NCBI GenBank assembly: GCA_011046315.1
Contig: DSAU01000564.1
Location: 1-9,024 of the forward strand
Direction of reading: 5' to 3'
Source: a bacterium
Lineage (GTDB): Bacteria; Zhuqueibacterota; Zhuqueibacteria; Thermofontimicrobiales; Thermofontimicrobiaceae
DNA: 9,024 nucleotides
Below the pieces are notes generated by a model, which was given only the letters and a program-made list of their open reading frames with translations, was not told the origin of the DNA and ran no database searches. Positions 6,832 through 9,024 of this stretch are shown here, one piece after another. The first letter of the stretch is position 1, and each line of letters begins with the position of its first letter. The position numbers and the translations under genes were made by a program.

Positions 6832-7024
6832 ACAGTCTGTCTATGAACTCATAAAAAATTAAAAAATTCATGTCATTGCGAGGAGCCCTTCGCAAGCTCA
6901 GGCTAAACTCCGCGACCAAGCAATCTCTTTAATTATAGTGAGTTATCTTAAAGATTGCTTCTCCGCCATTCGGCGGATCGCAATGACATTAAATAACAAA
7001 ATTTAAGGTTCATGGACAGTTTGT
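6832..7024. mobile_element. MITE-like element: outer inverted repeats around a REP-type palindrome
   Basis: Outer arms at 6832-6848 and 7008-7024 are inverted copies matching at 14 of 17 positions (right arm GTTCATGGACAGTTTGT). They flank the nested palindrome at 6870-6989 almost symmetrically, with AT-rich spacers of 21 and 18 bp. No transposase or other coding potential lies within. A small non-coding element with terminal inverted repeats fits a MITE moved in trans. I see no clear target-site duplication, so the exact ends are uncertain. Confidence 0.4.
6870..6989. repeat. REP-like dispersed palindromic repeat (core ATGTCATTGCGA)
   Basis: Perfect 12-bp arms ATGTCATTGCGA (6870-6881) and TCGCAATGACAT (6978-6989) enclose a second inverted pair, AAGCAATCT (6918-6926) with AGATTGCTT (6952-6960), extended by TTTAA/TTAAA after a two-base bulge. 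The wording 'TGTCATTGCGAGGAG...AAGCAATCTC' resembles a dispersed repeat that I recall from many environmental genomes; this is from memory and no search was done. A folded single strand would form a long imperfect hairpin. It is non-coding in all frames I checked. Confidence 0.7.
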
Positions 7025-7081
7025 AAAGGCGTCGCACTCCAACGTTATAAATATCAACAACTAAACAGTATCAACACGTGA

Positions 7082-7274
7082 ACGTTTACGTTTGGTGATC
7101 AAAAGCTGGAAATGGTGGTTGAAATCGCAGAAGGTGTAAATATTGATTCCACAAGTGATGGAAAACTTGCCGGTATTGAAATCCTTAAGGCATCAAAAAA
7201 AAATCAATATTGATACAATTCTGTCTTATACTCTTGAATTAGATCAAGGCATATTGGGAAAAAATATCGCTTAA
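7082..7274 (+). pseudogene. Decayed DUF2283-like gene, 5' truncated and frameshifted
   Basis: From an ATG at 7112 one frame reads MVVEIAEGVNIDSTSDGKLA, then GIEILKASKKNQY, and stops at TGA 7211-7213. The pattern 'v-D-x-d-x-d-G-K-l-x-G-I-E-I-L-x-A-S' is the hallmark of small DUF2283 proteins. A run of nine A (7195-7203) sits right after 'KAS'. Dropping one A restores a frame that continues as KKINIDTILSYTLELDQGIL to TAA 7272-7274, a natural-looking DUF2283 tail. The usual N-terminus ('Y-D-x-e-x-D-x-l-Y-i') is missing: an in-frame TGA lies at 7079-7081. So the gene looks both truncated and shifted. DUF2283 proteins often sit beside DUF4258 proteins in toxin-antitoxin-like pairs; no DUF4258 partner is visible. 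A sequencing error in the A run could cause the shift, but not the missing N-terminus. Confidence 0.55.
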
Positions 7275-7378
7275 CCAGGGAAGCACCTGATCCCGAAAGC
7301 TTTTCAGCTTTTAGTCCAGGTGATTTCTATCCTCAAAAAATACACAATCTGATAAGATCACGATTGAAAAGGGATTAA
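7238..7378 (+). pseudogene. Startless 46-codon open frame ending at the hslU start; possible gene remnant
   Basis: After TGA 7235-7237 this frame stays open for 46 codons and stops at TAA 7376-7378, directly before and in frame with the hslU ATG. The translation includes KKYRLTREAPDPESFSAFSP and GDFYPQKIHNLIRSRLKRD, a well-mixed, protein-like composition. It has no ATG or GTG, and its only TTG lies five codons from the stop, so it is not an intact gene. I do not recognise a family. It may be the tail of the gene decayed just upstream, of another lost gene, or chance. Confidence 0.25.
7284..7322 (+). other. Imperfect hairpin upstream of hslU
   Basis: CACCTG (7284-7289) pairs with CAGGTG (7317-7322), and AAAGCT (7296-7301) with AGCTTT (7306-7311), around a TTTC loop and an internal mismatch loop. 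It lies 57 bp before the hslU ATG. No U-tract follows, so a terminator is unlikely. A role in hslU mRNA structure is only a possibility. Confidence 0.25.
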
Positions 7379-8746
7379 ATGAAAACAGGAATAGAGGAAC
7401 TAACACCGAAACAAATTGTCGCTGAATTGGATAAATACATCATCGGGCAGGACAAGGCAAAGAAGTCGGTTGCCATCGCGCTGCGAAATCGCTGGCGGAG
7501 GCAGCAAGTTGAAGATGAGCTGCGTGAAGAGATCTTGCCAAATAACATCATTTTGATAGGACCGACCGGGGTCGGCAAAACCGAGATCGCGCGCCGTCTT
7601 GCCCGGCTGGCAAGCGCGCCTTTTATCAAAGTCGAAGCCTCAAAATTTACCGAAGTGGGTTATGTCGGTCGCGATGTGGAATCCATTATTCGGGATATTG
7701 TCGACCTGGCAGTCAACATGGTTCGCGCCGAAAAAGAAGAAGCGGTCGAAGAAAAGGCTGATGAAATGGCTGAAGAACGGCTGCTGGATATTTTATTGCC
7801 ACCCCCGCCCGATTTTAATGAGATGGCTAACGATTTTGATAAACAGGACGAGACCTTTGCCAAATGGAAGCGCACCCGTGAAAAATTGCGGGAACAACTC
7901 CATCTGGGAAAACTCGACGAAAGAAAAGTTGAGTTGGAAGTTCCTGTGTCCTCGTCGCCGATGATGCAAATTATTTCTCCGATGGGAATAGAAGAGATGG
8001 GGATGAACTTGCAGGACATGCTCGGCCCCATGTTTCCCAAAAAAACCAAGAAACGAAAAATGACAATTCCTGAAGCGCACCAATTTCTTGTTCAGGAAGA
8101 ATCACAAAAATTGATCGATATGGAAGAAGTCGTCCGGGAAGCGATTAACCGCGTCGAAAATGCGGGTATTGTTTTTCTTGATGAAATTGACAAGATCGCC
8201 GGAGAGGATAGCGGTCACGGACCCGACGTTTCTCGGGAAGGCGTTCAACGTGATTTGCTGCCGATTGTGGAAGGTTCCAGCGTGGTAACTAAATATGGAA
8301 TGGTGAAGACAGACCATGTCTTGTTCATCGCATCCGGCGCATTTCATGTTTCCAAGCCTTCGGACCTGATTCCTGAGATGCAGGGAAGGTTCCCGATTCG
8401 AGTGGAGCTGGACAGCTTGACTACCGAGGATTTTATCCGCATTTTAACGGAGCCGGAAAATGCGTTGATCAAACAATACACGGCGTTGCTGGCGACTGAG
8501 GGCGTTAAGCTGGAATTCACCAAAGGCGCTATTCGCGAAATCGCAAAATTAGCCAGCGAGGTTAATGATCGGGCAGAAAACATTGGCGCAAGACGCTTGC
8601 ATACCATTTTGACAACCCTGTTGGAAGGTTTGTTGTTTGAAGTACCAGATACCATAGTGGAACACGCTAAAATTTCCGACAAGGATGTCCGGGAAACTCT
8701 GAGAGATATTGTTGAGGATGAGGATTTGAGCCGGTATATTTTGTAG
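7379..8746 (+). CDS. hslU: ATP-dependent protease ATPase subunit HslU (ClpY)
   Basis: The product has 455 residues (E. coli HslU: 443). It is the AAA+ unfoldase that caps HslV and threads substrates into it. 'LTPKQIVAELDKYIIGQDKA' at the N-terminus is diagnostic. Walker A is GPTGVGKT (61-68), the pore loop GYVG is at 94-97, and Walker B IVFLDEID is at 264-271. The sensor-2 region GARRLH is at 403-408, with its arginines at 405/406. Residues about 110-245 form the inserted I domain, charged and helical with a PPPP stretch. The last residues, 'EDLSRYIL', match the C-terminal tail that docks between HslV subunits, so partner activation should be intact. The start has AAAAGGGA (7367-7374) about 5 nt upstream. 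It is separated from hslV by accessory DNA and may need its own promoter, which I cannot identify. Confidence 0.97.
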   Translation: MKTGIEELTPKQIVAELDKYIIGQDKAKKSVAIALRNRWRRQQVEDELREEILPNNIILIGPTGVGKTEIARRLARLASAPFIKVEASKFTEVGYVGRDVESIIRDIVDLAVNMVRAEKEEAVEEKADEMAEERLLDILLPPPPDFNEMANDFDKQDETFAKWKRTREKLREQLHLGKLDERKVELEVPVSSSPMMQIISPMGIEEMGMNLQDMLGPMFPKKTKKRKMTIPEAHQFLVQEESQKLIDMEEVVREAINRVENAGIVFLDEIDKIAGEDSGHGPDVSREGVQRDLLPIVEGSSVVTKYGMVKTDHVLFIASGAFHVSKPSDLIPEMQGRFPIRVELDSLTTEDFIRILTEPENALIKQYTALLATEGVKLEFTKGAIREIAKLASEVNDRAENIGARRLHTILTTLLEGLLFEVPDTIVEHAKISDKDVRETLRDIVEDEDLSRYIL

Positions 8747-8849
8747 GCTTATCAGAAAAAACAGATTTAGCCGTTCGGCGTTATTTGGCGGCTGAAAAGG
8801 ATTCGGTTGTTAAATTCACAAATTTTGAGAAATAGTTGATGCTGATCAT

Positions 8850-8856
8850 GGAGGAG
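8850..8856 (+). promoter_or_regulatory. Shine-Dalgarno supporting the argF TTG start
   Basis: GGAGGAG lies 7 nt before TTG 8864. No ATG or GTG start is available in this frame nearby, so this site decides the start codon. Confidence 0.6.
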
Positions 8857-8863
8857 CTATACC

Positions 8864-9024
8864 TTGTCTAAACATTTTCTGTCGATTGCAGATTTGACAA
8901 AACAAGAAATTGAAGAGCTACTCGACCTCGCGATTGAATTAAAGGCAAAACAAAAAAAACATCAACCACATCGATTGTTAGAGGGACAGACGCTGGCAAT
9001 GGTTTTTCAGAAACCATCGGCGCG
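8864..9024 (+). CDS. argF: Ornithine carbamoyltransferase, 5' part (cut by window end)
   Basis: The first 53 codons are present and run off the window. The product starts MSKHFLSIADLTKQEIEELL and reaches 'LLEGQTLAMVFQKPSA'. 'K-H-F-L-S-I-x-D-L' and 'L-x-G-x-T-L-A-M-x-F-x-K-P-S' are typical of the N-terminal carbamoyl-phosphate domain of ornithine carbamoyltransferase, which makes citrulline from ornithine and carbamoyl phosphate in arginine synthesis. The S-x-R-T-R phosphate-binding motif would begin at the cut edge (S52). Start TTG 8864 is supported by GGAGGAG. The gene lies 117 bp after hslU and is functionally unrelated to it. The substrate-selective C-terminal domain is not visible, so another transcarbamylase is not excluded, although the N-terminus fits OTCase best. 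Confidence 0.85.
   Translation, partial: MSKHFLSIADLTKQEIEELLDLAIELKAKQKKHQPHRLLEGQTLAMVFQKPSA

Noticed and set aside
6659..6862. 67-codon plus-strand frame running from the hslV 3' end into the intergenic DNA
   Set aside because: It overlaps hslV in another frame, its tail is AT-rich low-complexity sequence, and it has no ribosome site or recognisable product.
7599..7964. 121-codon plus-strand frame inside hslU
   Set aside because: It is an alternative frame of hslU, rich in Trp/Lys/Arg with no family pattern.
8769..8793. AGCCG...CGGCT hairpin after hslU as a Rho-independent terminator
   Set aside because: The stem is only 5 bp with a 15-nt loop, and no T-tract follows.
8807..8835. TTGTTA as a -35 box for an argF promoter
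   Set aside because: The hexamer at the expected -10 distance is AAATAG, too far from TATAAT to support a promoter call.
1..9024. CRISPR array, tRNA, rRNA, phage genes or a new defence system
   Set aside because: No regularly spaced repeat-spacer units, no RNA gene structure and no phage or defence domains were seen; nearly all coding space is explained by known housekeeping families.

Overview
The window is a compact, entirely plus-strand stretch of housekeeping genes from a Gram-negative bacterium. An almost complete LPS-export set shows that the organism has an outer membrane. The moderate GC content, the long OstA-like LptA, the lipoprotein-type LptC and the short HflK suggest an uncultured lineage near the FCB group, Calditrichota or KSB1. 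That placement is a weak inference, because no rRNA or other phylogenetic marker is present.

Layout. Positions 1-80 hold the 3' end of a probable lipid A acyltransferase (LpxL/HtrB family). Then come lptC (120-791), lptA/ostA (788-1951) and lptB (1905-2636), overlapping head to tail: the periplasmic and ATPase parts of the Lpt machine that moves LPS from inner to outer membrane. After a 122-bp AT-rich gap carrying a 12-bp-phased triple repeat comes rpoN (2759-4210), sigma-54; the lptA-lptB-rpoN order is also known from Proteobacteria. hflK (4240-5241) and hflC (5238-6188), ATGA-coupled, encode the SPFH membrane complex that in E. coli controls the FtsH protease. hslV (6205-6735) and hslU (7379-8746) encode the two halves of the HslUV ATP-dependent protease. 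The last gene, argF (8864 to the window edge), is the 5' end of a probable ornithine carbamoyltransferase.

The least ordinary part is the 643-bp interval between hslV and hslU, genes that are usually adjacent. It holds a perfect 16-bp AT palindrome, a MITE/REP-like element built from nested inverted repeats (about 6832-7024), a broken DUF2283-like gene with an apparent frameshift at a run of nine A, and a startless open frame that stops exactly at the hslU start codon. It reads as accessory DNA that landed between two partner genes and decayed.

The genes join two themes: outer-membrane LPS assembly (acyltransferase, LptC, LptA, LptB) and protein quality control (HflKC, HslVU), with rpoN between them. 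No clearly novel multi-gene system is visible; the points worth a second look are the hslV-hslU insert, the phased repeat before rpoN and the start/propeptide of HslV.
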